64,000 nt of DNA, taken from contig OU452213.1 of the NCBI GenBank assembly GCA_911728435.2, positions 4,567,834 to 4,631,833 on the forward strand, given 5' to 3'. The notes under the pieces are model-generated. The model was given only the letters and a program-made list of their open reading frames with translations, was not told the DNA's origin and did not search any database. Made by a program: the position numbers and the translations under genes. The DNA is from Apoderus coryli. Lineage: Eukaryota; Arthropoda; Insecta; Coleoptera; Attelabidae. Below, in pieces: positions 11,163 to 22,932 of this stretch. The first letter of the stretch is position 1; each line of letters starts with the position of its first letter.

Positions 11163-12276
11163 TATATTAGGTCATTCAACAAGTCCGTACAGAACATAGA
11201 TGGAGTTACTATAATTTTTTTCATATGATTTTTATTTAGTACTAACCTTCATACGATACGAGTATAAATTTCACAGCAATCAGACTTTTGATTTGTTAGT
11301 TATAGCATTTTCTGTGAAGCAACACTCCATATCTTCAAGAGGTAAACGCGTCATCATACTTCATGCAGGTGGCAAAAATAGATTTGTTCGGAATGCGTTG
11401 TTATTATCTGCTAAAAATATAAACGAATCCTCTGCAGATTATCATGAAGATATGACTGCTCAATTATTAGAACAATGGATGACTGAACAACTACTGCCAA
11501 ACATTCCAAATAATCCTATTATTTATATGAAAAAAGTAGTCCATGTTGTAGTGGAGTGTTCGCTTAAGGAACTCTGAATCAAAGAAGTCTCTTCCACAAA
11601 ATATCTTTAATAATACTAGATTAGTTTAATAGCCATACATGTTTCGTCAGCACAGTCGCAAACAATGAGTACAGAAGAGCTTATACCTTAGTTGTGTTTA
11701 TAGGTTGATCATAATAATCAGATGATATCTTATTAATTTTATAAATTCAAATTTGTGTTTTTATATTTTATTAAATTTTTATATATATTGTCAAAGTCTG
11801 TAACAGATTGTAGAGAAAAAACAAATCTATTTTACGAATTTTTATAAAGGATGTTGTTAAAGTACTCACCATTTTATGGAAAAAAGGGGTTTTTTGAAAT
11901 GATTAATTGCATTCTAACAATTGTAATGATGGTGGTTTTCTTCTTAAAGATATTTTGTGGAAGAGACTTGTTTGATTCAGAGTTCCTTAATCCTATTATT
12001 GTTATGGACAACGCATTTTATCATTCCAGATTGTCCATTAAAATTCCTAATGATAATACGAAAAAACAAGATTTTATTAATTTTATGACAGAGAAACAAT
12101 TAACTATTCCTGAAACAAAATCGACAAAGAGAGAATTACTTCATACTATAACATCATTTAATTTCAAAAAAGAATATGCAATAGACCAAATTTGCCTACC
12201 TCCAGGACATACTGTTCTCAGTTTGCCACCGTACCACTGTATTTTCAATCCGATCGAGATGATTTGGGGGTCATAA
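11163..12276 (+). pseudogene. IS630/Tc1-like transposase, interrupted by a second insertion
   Basis: A terminal sequence TTAGGTCATTCAACAAG at 11169 (shared with ends at 29644 and 37262) precedes a catalytic domain. Its blocks are GGKNRFVRNALLL, SSADYHEDMTAQLLEQW, LLPNIPNNPII, then after an insertion at 11524-11987 VMDNAFYHSRL (catalytic Asp), LPPGHTVLSLPPYHCIFNPIEMIWG (the Glu of the DDE triad in NPIE). The first catalytic Asp and the DNA-binding domain are missing. The frame continues across the insertion when the 13-bp duplication is counted once. Confidence 0.8.
11524..11987. mobile_element. 464-bp foldback insertion with 13-bp target duplication
   Basis: TAATCCTATTATT occurs at 11511-11523 and 11988-12000, and the transposase frame is contiguous if everything between is removed. 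Arms 11566-11610 and 11944-11987 are near-perfect reverse complements. One arm touches the duplication, while a 42-base tail separates the other arm from its copy. No coding capacity is visible. The same asymmetric layout is seen in the hammerhead cassette at 39023-39530. Confidence 0.75.
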
Positions 12277-12436
12277 ATCCCGATTACAAAAAAATTAATC
12301 AAACACAAAATAAAGGTATATATAAATTTGCTTTGATTCTCGCTAAAATAATGATATGCCCATGCCTTCAAACTCATTTATGTATGCCCCCGAATTTGTT
12401 TTTTTTGAGAATTTCAACTGACGATATATCTACGAT

Positions 12437-14600
12437 ACCTTCTTCTTCTTGTTCAAGTGCCGTGTCCTCCCAGAACATTGGCGATCAGTCGCATGATCTT
12501 CACTTTGTCCACTGCAGACCTAAACAGTGTCGTAGTGCTTACTCCATACCACTGACGAAGATTCCTGAGCGACGATGTTCTTCGGCGACCAGGACCACGC
12601 TTTCCCTCTATTTTTCCTTGAATGACTATATGAAGCAATTCATATTTCGGCTTTCTCATTACGTGGGCAAAGTACTCCAGCTTTTTTCTTTTTATGGTAT
12701 TAAGCACCTCTCTTTCTTTATTCATACGCTGTAGAACCACTTCATTCGTCACTCTGTCCACCCATGATATCTTCAGCATTCTTCGGTAAGCCCACATTTC
12801 GAAAGCCTCAATCCTCCTACACATTGCCTCAGTGAGGGTCCATGCTTCCATCCCATAGAACAATATGCTGAAGACATAGCAACGCAATATGCGTATTCTT
12901 AGGGGAATTCTTAGAGCTCTGTTGGTTAACACTTTCTGCATGTTCTTAAATGATGTTCTCGCTTGCTCTATTCTGCTTTTGATTTCTTGAGTTAGATCCC
13001 ATTCTTCATTCACCCAGCAGCCTAGATATTTGTATTTTTGTACTCTTTCCACTATTTCTCCATTTATGCTAATATCTGTAAAGTTGTCAGCTATATTTTT
13101 GTTTTTGCTGACAACCATCCATTTGGTCTTCTTTATATTTAATCGTAGACCCATTTGTTGGCTGCGGTCTGTTACCGCTGATAACAGTGTCTGTAGATCA
13201 TCTTTATCTGTTGCTAGTAGGACTGTGTCGTCCGCATATCTTAGATTGTTGATGACCACTCCATTAACAATTATACCCTCTGTTCTGTCTCGACGGCTTC
13301 TCTGAAAAATTTTTCTGCATATAAGTTAAACAGAAGGGGGGAGAGCACACAGCCTTGTCTAACTCCTCTCATAATGGGCACTTCTTCAGATGTCTGGCCG
13401 TTAATTCTAATGTCAGCTGTCTGATTCCAGTACAAGTTGGCTATTATCCGAACGTCCCGTCCGTCCAGACCTATATCGTTCAGTATAGCAATTAATTTAT
13501 CGTGTTGAACAGTGTCGAATGCCTTCTCGTAGTCTACGAAACAGGCATATACATCTACGTTTACGTCCCGGCATCGTTGTAAGAGAACCTGGACGCTAAA
13601 CAGCGCCTCCCTTGTACCGAAACCGCTTTTAAAACCAAACTGAGACCTGCCAATGTTTTCCTCACACTTGCTGTATATTCTGGAATGAACGATTTTCAGC
13701 AACAACTTTAATACATGGCTCATTAAACTGATTGTTCTGTAATCTTTACAGTATTTACAATTAGCCTTCTTTGGTATAGCAACGAAGGTTGACTTGAGCC
13801 AGTCTTTAGGGATTACTCCGGTCTTGTATATGCAGTTGAGCAAGCTTAATAGAAGTGTAAGAGTCCTCTCTTCCTTCAACGTTTTTAAAACCTCTATTTG
13901 TATTCCATCTGGTCCTGGTGCTTTCCCATTTTTTGCACCCGATATAGCGTGTATGAGTTCCGCCTTGGTGATATCCATTCCGTCATCCAGGGTAATATTA
14001 TACGAAAAACTCCTACCATCCACAAAGAGATTTTCAATATATTTTTTCCATTCCTGTAGTTGTTCTTCTGTGCTACTAAGAAATTGCTGTCGCTCATTTA
14101 TGAGAGTGCTGTTGTTGTTCTTTTGGTATTTCCAGTTATCTGTTTGATTCTTTTGTGCACATTAAAAGAGTCATGTTTAGCTTCTAGCTGCTCTATTTCA
14201 TTGCACTGTCCGGTTAACCACTCTTCTTTCGCTTGTCTAATCTTAGCCCTAACTTCTTTTTGCACTACTTTGTATCTGGCAAGATCTTTATTTTTATATG
14301 ATCTACGGTGGTCCATTAATTTCAGGATGTCATCGGTGATCCAAGCTTTATTTTTGGTTCTGTTGCTTTTCAGCTGAGCTTGACTAACTTCTACTACGGA
14401 TGTTTTAATCTGTCTCCACGTGGTTTCAATATTATCTTAATTTATTGTTAGGTTAATACTACCCAATCTTGAGTTCAATTCCGCTTGGACTTCTGTTCTC
14501 ACTGCTGGCTCTAAAAGCTTTCTCGTGTCTATATACTGTAGGGCCTGATGTTTTTTGTGCTTCTTCAGTTTCATTTTTAATGTAGCGATACCTGCAAAAC
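12437..14600 (-). pseudogene. RTE-clade LINE (5'-truncated, frameshifted)
   Basis: From about 14580 down, the minus strand reads the linker (HRRSYKNKDLARYK, VRAKIRQAKEEWL), RT motifs (NGKAPGPDGIQIEVLK, YRTISLMSHVLKLLLKI, FGFKSGFGTREALF, CFVDYEKAFDTVQH, RGVRQGCVLSPLLFNLYAE), the catalytic LRYADDTVLLA and a long C-terminal domain ending GGHGT-stop at 12453. At least three frames are needed, with shifts near 14097, 13894-14023 and 13265. The short 3' UTR ends in a (GAA)n run (TTC repeats at 12440-12452), as expected for RTE elements. The N-terminal endonuclease is missing. Confidence 0.9.
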
Positions 14601-14711
14601 CTTTATTGATGGCATTACCTGTCTGACTTTTTATTTATAATCGTTTGGGAACTAATCGGTAAAATGTTTCAGAGTGCCAGGTACACTTTTTAGTTATACG
14701 TAGATATATTA

Positions 14712-15981
14712 GCTTTATTCGGGTTTGGAAATTAGAACCGTTCTAGGACAGTTCTCAGACTGTTTGAGAACAGCGCCGAACTGGTTGCGCCTTGGATAAA
14801 ATTCTCGGACCGTTCTATTACTGTTCAAAATTGTGAAAAACCCGAACGCTTCATCTTCATCTATACCAAACATAAATGCAACAATGCACAAACAATAAAA
14901 TAATATCGTGGATGGTCTTGACTTCTACTTGATGAAAATTCATTTTAAAGTTTTTGAAGAAAACAAGAAATGTTTTTAAATAATTTTACAAAATATGGTA
15001 CATCTGGCTTCTTCAGATAGCCACTGTGTTAGTGAAACAATTGTTATGTGTTTAATAAATTTTCACAAAATTATTTGAAAACATTGTTTTCTTCAAAAAG
15101 TTTAATAAAATAAGAGCCAAACATTTATTGTACCTTTGGTAATTTGGGTAGTATGTATGGTTGTAGTAATTAAAACACTGTTTAACGGTATGTACAAAAC
15201 TGAATATTTATTAAAAATGGAAAAGAGTGTGTTTGAGAGTTAGGTTGTTAAAATCTGTAGAGAGAGTTTTGGCACGAGAAAGATGTTGACGGTTTTGATG
15301 TTGAAGACTTGACTGGGGTAAAATTATAGAAAAAGCATCTCTGTGAAGAGAGTACCACATCTCGTCGGTACGTGGCTTTAACAATAACCACTGCTTTTTC
15401 TAGGTACGGACTAGGGATTTCTTTTGTTCCCGAAAATGAAAAACATTAAAAAGAAAGTAGAAATATTCGTGCCAGATGTTTGAACATTTGGTGCAATTTA
15501 GAAAATATTATTTTTACAAAGAAATAACTAAATTTAAAAATACATATATACAGTGTGGCACAATAAAAAGGTTGCCACAGTATCTACAGAATAAAATACA
15601 ATATATACAGTGTGGCGCAAGAATAATTGTCGCCACATACCTATTCATTTTCTTTTTGTTTTATTTGGATTTTTCATTTTCATTCAAAAGGGGCAGTGAA
15701 CATAAGTTAACAAAGCACTCAAAACATAAATAACACGTTTATTGATATGCGCGTGTGTAGCATATAATCTAAAAACAGTCAGAGATCAGTTCTTTCCCAA
15801 CAGCAGTGATCGATTCTGACAGTTCTAGAACCGTTCTCAGACTTTTTTATTTCAAACCCGAACAGCAAACTGCTGGTTCTAGAACCGTTCTAAATTAGTT
15901 CAAGAAAACTCGAATATGTAAATTTGAACTACGCACACTCCTGACAGTTCTAAAACAGTTCTGTACGAACCCGAATAAAGC
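14712..15981. mobile_element. Non-autonomous TIR element, TA-flanked
   Basis: The ends GCTTTATTCGGGTT (14712) and AACCCGAATAAAGC (15981) are inverted repeats flanked by TA at 14710 and 15982, fitting a Tc1/mariner-type insertion. Subterminal GTTCTAGAACCGTTCT-like motifs recur at both ends (about 14727, 15824, 15879). Inside are a foldback pair (about 14952-15000 with 15060-15108) and two short GTGTGGC...GCCACA hairpins at 15553-15583 and 15609-15638. No transposase is encoded. Confidence 0.7.
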
Positions 15982-16369
15982 TATTGTTGCCAAATATTTA
16001 AGTGTACCAAATTCTGAACAATATACAGGGCAAATATTTTCAAGAGGCATGGGGGATGGAAGTCGGCAACTGTTGATGACAGATTGTTAAGGAATAAAAC
16101 GAATCCGTACTCATATCGAAGACTTATAAGAAATTATTAATGTGAAATACGACCCAAGTACCGTAGTTTATGAAATCGCTGTAATCTTTATATATGAAGA
16201 TATTTTAGAAAGCCTGACCATATTGATATGGCCGCATACATATTATGGATATTGGAATAATATAAATATATAGTAAATAGTGATACCATAACAACTTGTA
16301 GTGTTATTAATAGTAACATTACTTGATTTGGATTCCAGTTATTGGTGGGACGTGTTTGTGCTTGAAAAT

Positions 16370-17470
16370 ATGTAATACAATTTTACGAGTGGTATAGTTT
16401 ATCCAAAGTAAATTTAACATATATAAATTTAACGTTTCTACCGGGCCTATCCGTTCCCATGCCCCTTTACATTATGAAAGGGCATCGAATGCAGCTTTTT
16501 TTGATACATTTCTCCCTCGTATATAAGACGTATAATAAATCATGTTTGTCAAAGGAAGCCGCTTTATAAGAAAAGTAACTACAGGTACTGGCAAAAAAAT
16601 TTATCATTTTAAAATTTTATTTTTATTATTATTTATTGCCTTATTTCCACCTTGTTGTGCCCCACCTCTTTTAGACGTCACGAGCCGCCATTGTGTATAA
16701 TACATAAATTCAACAATAGCAATGTCACGTCGTAGCTCCTATTACACCTAAAACTACCTATTGAATAACTAATTATTTACAATTAAAATTAGCGTAGAAA
16801 GCATATTATCGTGATAAAATCTAATTGAAGTATTTTATTTCTGTATCTATTTTCAAATTCTTCTTCAGGAAATAATGTTTCAACTTCCAGGAAGCCGCAA
16901 ATAATATTCTATGTTAAATTTACTGCAGCATAATTTTTATAATATTACTTAGATAACCGCGAATAGGTTTAATTTTACTTAATGATTATGTTTATATTTG
17001 ATTCCTTGAAAGTTATAGGATATACTTGTTAATTTATATATTTTATAATATAGTATTAATGATTATCTAGTTGATTTCTAGAATTTCATTTATGTAATAA
17101 GAATCTTCCAGAATTTTAGTTTAGCTATAATAAAACGTAAATTCATTCGAAAAGAAAACAGATTTGTGTGTTATTCTTATGGAATCTACTCGCTTACACA
17201 ACGTACCAACTTCGCTATTATTAGTATCGCTATCCTACACCTCGTACTCATTATTCGCACCACAAAGTAATCAATCCGAAATCTATTTACACCCGACACA
17301 CGCGCAGATACTTAATGAAACCCAAAATTAATTTCCCCAAGTTTACTTTATTTTATTTTTCCTAAAATAATTTAGTTGTTGAAAAATTCCATATTATTTA
17401 TATTTCATTCAACTCAATCAAAATCTGGCAACAATCAGGACAAGATGAGAAATCGCGGATGCCACACGTT
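16370..17470 (-). repeat. Dispersed repeat, copy 2 (modules B then A on the minus strand)
   Basis: The reverse complement of 17140-17470 matches 1996-2345 (module B), and that of 16370-16610 matches 1510-1750 (module A), at roughly 75-85% by eye. Read 5' to 3' on the minus strand, B precedes A, which is the opposite of copy 1. The 530 bases between them have no counterpart in copy 1. Confidence 0.65.
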
Positions 17471-17751
17471 ATCTGAAAATTTTCACCATAAACATATTCT
17501 AGCACATTTTCCTCAACAAATCCACACATTACACAATATATTTACACATCGAACATTATTATTATTATAATATAACAACTATTAAAACATTATTTTATCT
17601 AAAAAAAATCCAAATTTATACTTATTTTTATTTTACTACTATTCACATGAACTAAATCTGGCAGAATTGTGTTAAAATGACACAAGTTGACACATTTGGC
17701 ATTCGAATATTGATTTTTTACCGTCCTCACCATCTACGTTCCGGCGGTTGC

Positions 17752-18340
17752 ATTTAATAATAATAATAATAATAATAATTCCGTTTATTTGCAAAAAGAA
17801 AAATATAGAAAACAATACAAAATTTTATAATTTATACAATATTTAGTCTTAAACTTATTTGCAAAAAGGGTTCGGAGGCAGATAATCTGGTATTTAATCC
17901 TAACCCAAAGGTATACGAATAGAAGAAAAAAAAAACATACATAAATAAAAAGAACTAATTCTGGCAGTAGCACAACCTGTCTACAAAAAAAATCCTTCAT
18001 TATAATTAAGTAAACGAAATAATATAGATATTAATACTTAGTGTAGGTTAGCAAATGAGAAGAGTTGTTATATAATTCAGTTTCAATACAAGTGAAACAA
18101 AAAATTTCTGTATGCTACTCTAAATGCATTTAATTTTAAAAATTTTAAATGAGAGGGCAATCCATTATACAATGCGTAGACATTATAAGAAAAACATCTC
18201 ATAAACAAAGAAGTACGATGTGGAGGAGGTGAAATCATCCCGCGGAACCTCAAGCCCAGAGTACGAACATCCGATCGAAACTTAATTAAAACTTAATTTA
18301 AAGACCATTTAAAAAACCAACCATGGCATACCTGTTATCC
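17752..18340 (-). pseudogene. 3' end of a LINE (minus strand)
   Basis: A (TAA)n run at 17758-17779 forms the (TTA)n tail of a minus-strand LINE. The UTR follows, and at 18100-18290 there is a decayed C-terminal frame resembling the end of CR1-like reverse transcriptases (YSGLEVPRDDF, then SFKIFKIKC). No catalytic part is present. Confidence 0.5.
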
Positions 18341-18510
18341 AATTGTGTTAACGTTTACTCTAGTAATCGTAAAGTTGTAAGTTCAAAACAGGGAATGGCA
18401 TTTTTTTTGTTATAATTGAAAACTGGATCATTGAACTTTTTTAACTGAAATTGTAGCCCTTCTGGACATCTTGTTACTCGAACGGATACATTTAATTTGA
18501 CGCGGATGCT

Positions 18511-18983
18511 AGAAATGTCAACTTTCTGTCACTAATAGAGATGCAAGGAATGTATCGATATGCTCTTTCTTTCATTATTAGAGATGCAAGAAATATATCG
18601 ATATATTCCATTCGATCTCAATTTCTTTTGAAGGTTCGACTATTGTCTCGAGGATTGCAACTGTTTTTGTTGTTTTGTTGTTATTTTTAGTAAAATACAA
18701 ATAGTAAATTTTAAAGAAGTAGTCCATTCTTAAGTGGAGTGAATGTATGGTAAATAGGAAATAAAACGTCAAACTCCACGAAATCAATTTAATACATCAC
18801 ACTTAATGTGTTATGTTGACAAAACAACAAAAACAGTTGCAATCCTCGAGACAATAGTTGAACCTTAAAAAGAAATTGAGATCGAATGGAATATATCGAT
18901 ATATTTCTTGCATCTCTAATAATGAAAGAAAGAGCATATCGATACATTCCTTGCATCTCTATTAGTGACAGAAAGTTAAAATT
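18511..18983. mobile_element. Foldback element with about 170-bp inverted arms
   Basis: Positions about 18511-18680 and 18817-18983 are almost exact reverse complements, with a spacer of about 135 bases. Each arm holds two tandem variants of AGAGATGCAAGnAATnTATCGATAT. The arms begin ACTTTCTGTCACTAATAGAG. No target duplication was convincing and nothing is encoded. Confidence 0.8.
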
Positions 18984-19319
18984 TTATTTCCTATTTACAA
19001 CAAATAGTAAAGTTGTTTTCTTGGAAACTTTCAGAAATAAGGGTTGTTGTTGGAACTGGCATATCTTTTTTTGTTCAGTTCTGGTGGAATTTTGCGTATC
19101 TAAAAAATGGTCTAAATGCCAGTAATTTCTGACATACTGTGCGACAAACGAATCTCTAACAGCGAAAGAAATTCGGACAAAAAAATACGATATTGCCAAA
19201 GACTACTACGAAAAATAATGATGAAGTTGTTAAGTTGTTTTATAATGTTTTTGATTTTCATAAGCACGTTTTATTTTTGGTTTTTATTTTTGGTGTGCAA
19301 TCTTTAGTTCATATTTAAA

Positions 19320-19689
19320 ATAAAATAAATAAAATACTTCTTGGGTGTTATAGTTCAATAACAGTAGGTGCTTTTACTAAACACGTGAAGAACTTCTCAT
19401 TAATTTTAATTTTTTAGTAACATAAATGTTTATTATTTATTATGAAACTTTTACAACGCACGCCTCTGAAAATTTTATGAATGAAATCAGCCATGTTTTA
19501 TTACACCTGCGTTCCCCTTATCGACGCTGCGCTGTTGCAGATCCGTTTGCCACACAGTATGTGTATCTATCTGTGTGATCGATAACAATAACCGCTTACC
19601 ATATTTTAACCAAATTTTGTACAAGAATACTCGGTGCTGATTATCTTTTAGAAGACATCGAAATTTAAATACTTAATTCATACTTCTTA
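19320..19689. other. AT-rich DNA, nothing recognised
   Basis: No coding, repeat or RNA signal could be supported here. Confidence 0.4.
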
Positions 19690-20270
19690 AACTCATCCGA
19701 AATATTGAATAATTTTTCATTCGTTTAATAGAGTATAACCTAAAGCATCAACCATAAAAAATTAGATCACATTGGCGTTCGAAAAGTGTGTAAAAAGGGT
19801 TAAAAACTTTTAAGAAACATATTTCCTAAACATAGCAGAAATATTGACTATTTATTATAGTTTTTTGATAGAATCTAACTGTACCTATGTATCATCAAAA
19901 ACTTGCTTACATAGGCGGTCGGGAAAAGGCGTAAAAATAGAAAAATATATTATGCTTATTCGAAATATGGAATAATTTTTCATTGTGATAGAATATAACA
20001 TACACAATGTACATTCGAGTTCACACATGGTGTAAAAAGGGGTCAAAAATTACAAACATACCAGAAAAATTGGCTAATTAAGTATAATATATAGTTTTGA
20101 TATAAGATAACCTACAAAATTCAGCATAAAAAGCTTATTTACATAGGCGTTCATAAATAGTACATAAAGGATCAAATAAATTAGACTGTAAAAATTATAT
20201 TTAGCCTCTTAGGTAGTTGAGTTGGTGTTAAAAATACACGACAAAAAATGTATGTACCATAAGCGTCCGT
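19690..20270. repeat. Decayed tandem array, unit about 110-145 bp
   Basis: A block of the form 'cataggcgttcg...gtaaaaagggtcaaaaa' recurs at about 19770, 19912, 20020 and 20148. Each block is preceded by 'gaaatattgaataatttttcat' or 'tgatagaatataacct' variants. Units differ by many substitutions and indels, so this is an old local satellite rather than a recent duplication. Confidence 0.55.
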
Positions 20271-21170
20271 GAGAAAAAAAATATATTTTATTTCGACATA
20301 CAGCTTGTCACCAAGGGTCACGAGAAAGGTAAATGACAAAAGGACATAAAAATATTACTTTTACACTTAAATATGGAGAAGTCATAACATCCTGACTACT
20401 CTTGTCCCTGTCATCCGTTTTTCGCGATACCATGCAAAATCATTGATTTACCACCAGTTAATTTGTTGCTGTGTATTTTAACAATTTCTAAGTATAACTA
20501 TATCAATTATTATAACGTACCTAAAATTGTGACATTATTACGTGCGGATACGTAATATTGCTGTAGACTGACACGAATTGGTATTTCGTACAAACAAGGT
20601 CGTCTGTAATTTCATGTAATGGGCAGTTTTCCTCCAATTTATTTTCTACAACTACTATATAATATACAGTGTGTTGCATTTAAGTTGAACACACCCTCAT
20701 GTTTTGCTATTGCAGGAATTTATATTTGTTTTTTTGCACAGTCGTACAGGTTGACGATTCCTATTTTCAAACAGGTCCATTTCTCGAATTTTGCTTTGCG
20801 TTCGAAATTTCGGAAAAAGTTATTAGAAAAATTTGAAAATAATAAAACTTTGAGTCTATACAGTGTGTTTCAAATAGATGCGGTAATACTTAAGAGGGAC
20901 TGTAAGTTAATTTTTTATTACCTTGAACCACAAATTTATTTAAGTATTTTCAAGCATTTAATAATATTAATATTTACCTATTTTCCTTAGAAAGTTACAA
21001 AAAAAGAAAATTACAATATACATAATACAAAATAAATATTAGAAATAAATGTGTATTAGCTATAAATACACATAATGAATTGATAATTATTATTATTGAC
21101 TCATGGATATCTAAAATACATGAGGTATATATAAAATTTATATAACAAATAGAAAAAGAAAAAGTAGATA
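20271..21170. other. AT-rich DNA with solo repeat ends
   Basis: 'acagtgtgttgcatttaa' at 20666 and 'acagtgtgtttcaaat' at 20859 look like ends of short repeats. The 123-codon open frame at 20619-20990 spans both and shows no domain, so it is not called as a gene. Confidence 0.5.
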
Positions 21171-21383
21171 TTATTTTTTATGTCAAAAACAGAATAAATA
21201 TTTAAAAAATGAAAATGAAAATAATTCTAAAAAATGGAAAAAACATTTTTTTTGAAAACAAATACATAATTTCATCATTATTTTTTATGTCAAAAACAGA
21301 ATAAATATTTAAACAATGAAAATGAAAATAATTCTAAAAAATGGAAACAACATTTTTTTTGAAAACAAATACATAATTTCATC
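21171..21383. repeat. Tandem duplication, two units of 107 bp
   Basis: Unit 21171-21277 is repeated at 21278-21383 with only a few substitutions (for example aaaaaatgaaaatg against aaacaatgaaaatg). The high identity implies a recent event. Confidence 0.85.
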
Positions 21384-21870
21384 TTTAAGGAATTCAATTG
21401 AGTTTAATAATAGTGGAGTATTTTCCGTCATTCTTAGTTTATTTATAATAATCTTTATTTAGCATATATGCTATTTTACATTGATGTATAAACAAAAAAA
21501 AAAATCATTACATTTGTAAAAAATAAAATAAAAAACACAATTACAAAACAGAACATAAAATAATTATAAACACAAATGACAAAATAACAGTCTACTGATT
21601 CCCCTTTAGAGACAAAGTCAGTTTTCTTTAAAAAGCAGCAATGATAGTGCAGTCCTTCACAGACACGTCCAATTTGTTATACCTTACAAGGCCTTTATGT
21701 TCTTTCAGAGCATTTTTGGTTTTTTGTTGTAACTCTAATCTTATTTCTCGTTCTTGTGTTGTAGTCATGAACATCCGATTCGGAAACAGCTTGAAAAGTT
21801 TATGCCCTCCAACAACAAAGTGTTTTTTTTTTTAGCCAATTTACTGCCTAACCTCAAATTTGCCCACCCC
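21384..21870. other. AT-rich DNA, no gene seen
   Basis: A short open frame at 21641-21835 has no recognisable domain and ends in a T-run, so it is not called. Nothing else stands out. Confidence 0.4.
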
Positions 21871-22322
21871 TTATGTAACCATTTTGAATTAGCAGGTGTT
21901 ATTTACATTCAGAAAGAATACTAGTTTTATAGCTCAACCCAAATGAACCCCTATATGATATTCAAATTCTTACTGGTTCGATTCAAGCTTTACGACCGGT
22001 AAAAGTCCGACATTTAATTTATATGAAGGTATTTCGATAATGTTTTGTAAGTGACCACCCTGTAACTAAAACATCTGGTTATGCTTTCTAATATATGCAT
22101 TTATATTTTCGACTAGCAAAAGGTCCTTTTCTAGGTATCAATTCTTTTATCACATAGCAAAAAGGCACGCAAGATAATATTTATTATTTCCAGATGTTGT
22201 ATAATATTTACAAAAATATTCGACTTCCAGACACGTTAGGTAGAAAACTATAAAACTAAGAGAAAATATCCTAACCTACCCAAATATATATACAGGGTAA
22301 GACAAAGGTATATTCTATTGCC
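21871..22322 (+). repeat. Short internally deleted copy of family R
   Basis: Its start (TGTAACCATTTTGAATTAGC) matches 52683 onward and its end (AGATGTTGTATAATATTTAC to ACAGGGTAAGACAAAGGTA) matches 54460-54585. It therefore joins the two ends of the 1.9-kb copy and lacks the middle. GGTTCGATTCA at 21977 resembles an RNA polymerase III B box, and TAGCTCAACCC 40 bases earlier weakly resembles an A box. Confidence 0.6.
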
Positions 22323-22651
22323 AGTGTGTTTTTGTTTGTTACAGTTATATGTATGTTCGATTTGAGATGTCTGTCTACTATAATACCTAGATATCTTGCA
22401 GTTTACCTTCTCTCTATATTCCATGAAAAATTACTTTGTGGGCTAAAGACAGTTGCATTATTTGTGGGAACTGTATCTACTATGTTTGTAAACCTAACGT
22501 AGATGGTTTTTTCCAAGTTAATCGTGAATAGAATAGAAAGAATAAAATATCAGAAGACCCGAGAGGAAATTTTTAAATCAACCCTTGGCGAACAATCCTT
22601 GAATTGTCGATGACTGAACTTTGACTAACTGGTTCTGTTTTTCTTTTTCAG

Positions 22652-22932
22652 TATTTTCCATGTATACCAGTGTATGCGGCTCGGAAAAAGAGATCCATCT
22701 GCAAGCACATGGTGAGGACTCATCGAACACCATTTCCTTAACACCACCATCTAGTCCAGAAACAACCATCGATAATAAGACTAATACAACCGTCTGTAAG
22801 TTGAGGATAACGGCACCGAAAACACACGTAGTCAATTTGCAGTTCATAGAAGATGGGTTAATGCAGCATCTTTTGACGAAGAACAGTATTAATGGTACAG
22901 AGTCAAAGAATGGTTCATGTGTCATGACAATA
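22652..22932 (+). CDS. LDLa/PPxY gene, exon with first half of CUB-like region
   Basis: The exon is bounded by a polypyrimidine tract ending 'ttttcag' and the donor 'gtaagt'. It encodes VCGSEKEIHLQAHGE, a Pro/Ser/Thr-rich insert, then CKLRITAP and VNLQFIEDGLMQHLL, typical CUB strands with paired Cys. The first codon is completed by an upstream exon that was not found. N-glycosylation sequons (NTT, NGT) fit an extracellular location. Confidence 0.75.

Noticed and set aside
11636..11662. CTGACGAAACATG on the minus strand
   Set aside because: It has the start and end boxes of a hammerhead fused directly, with no stem II, so it cannot fold as one.
12192..12734. 180-codon plus-strand frame over the RTE LINE end
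   Set aside because: It is the antisense shadow of the LINE C-terminus joined to transposase flank.
20619..20990. 123-codon open frame on the plus strand
   Set aside because: No domain, crosses two repeat ends, and has AT-driven codon content.
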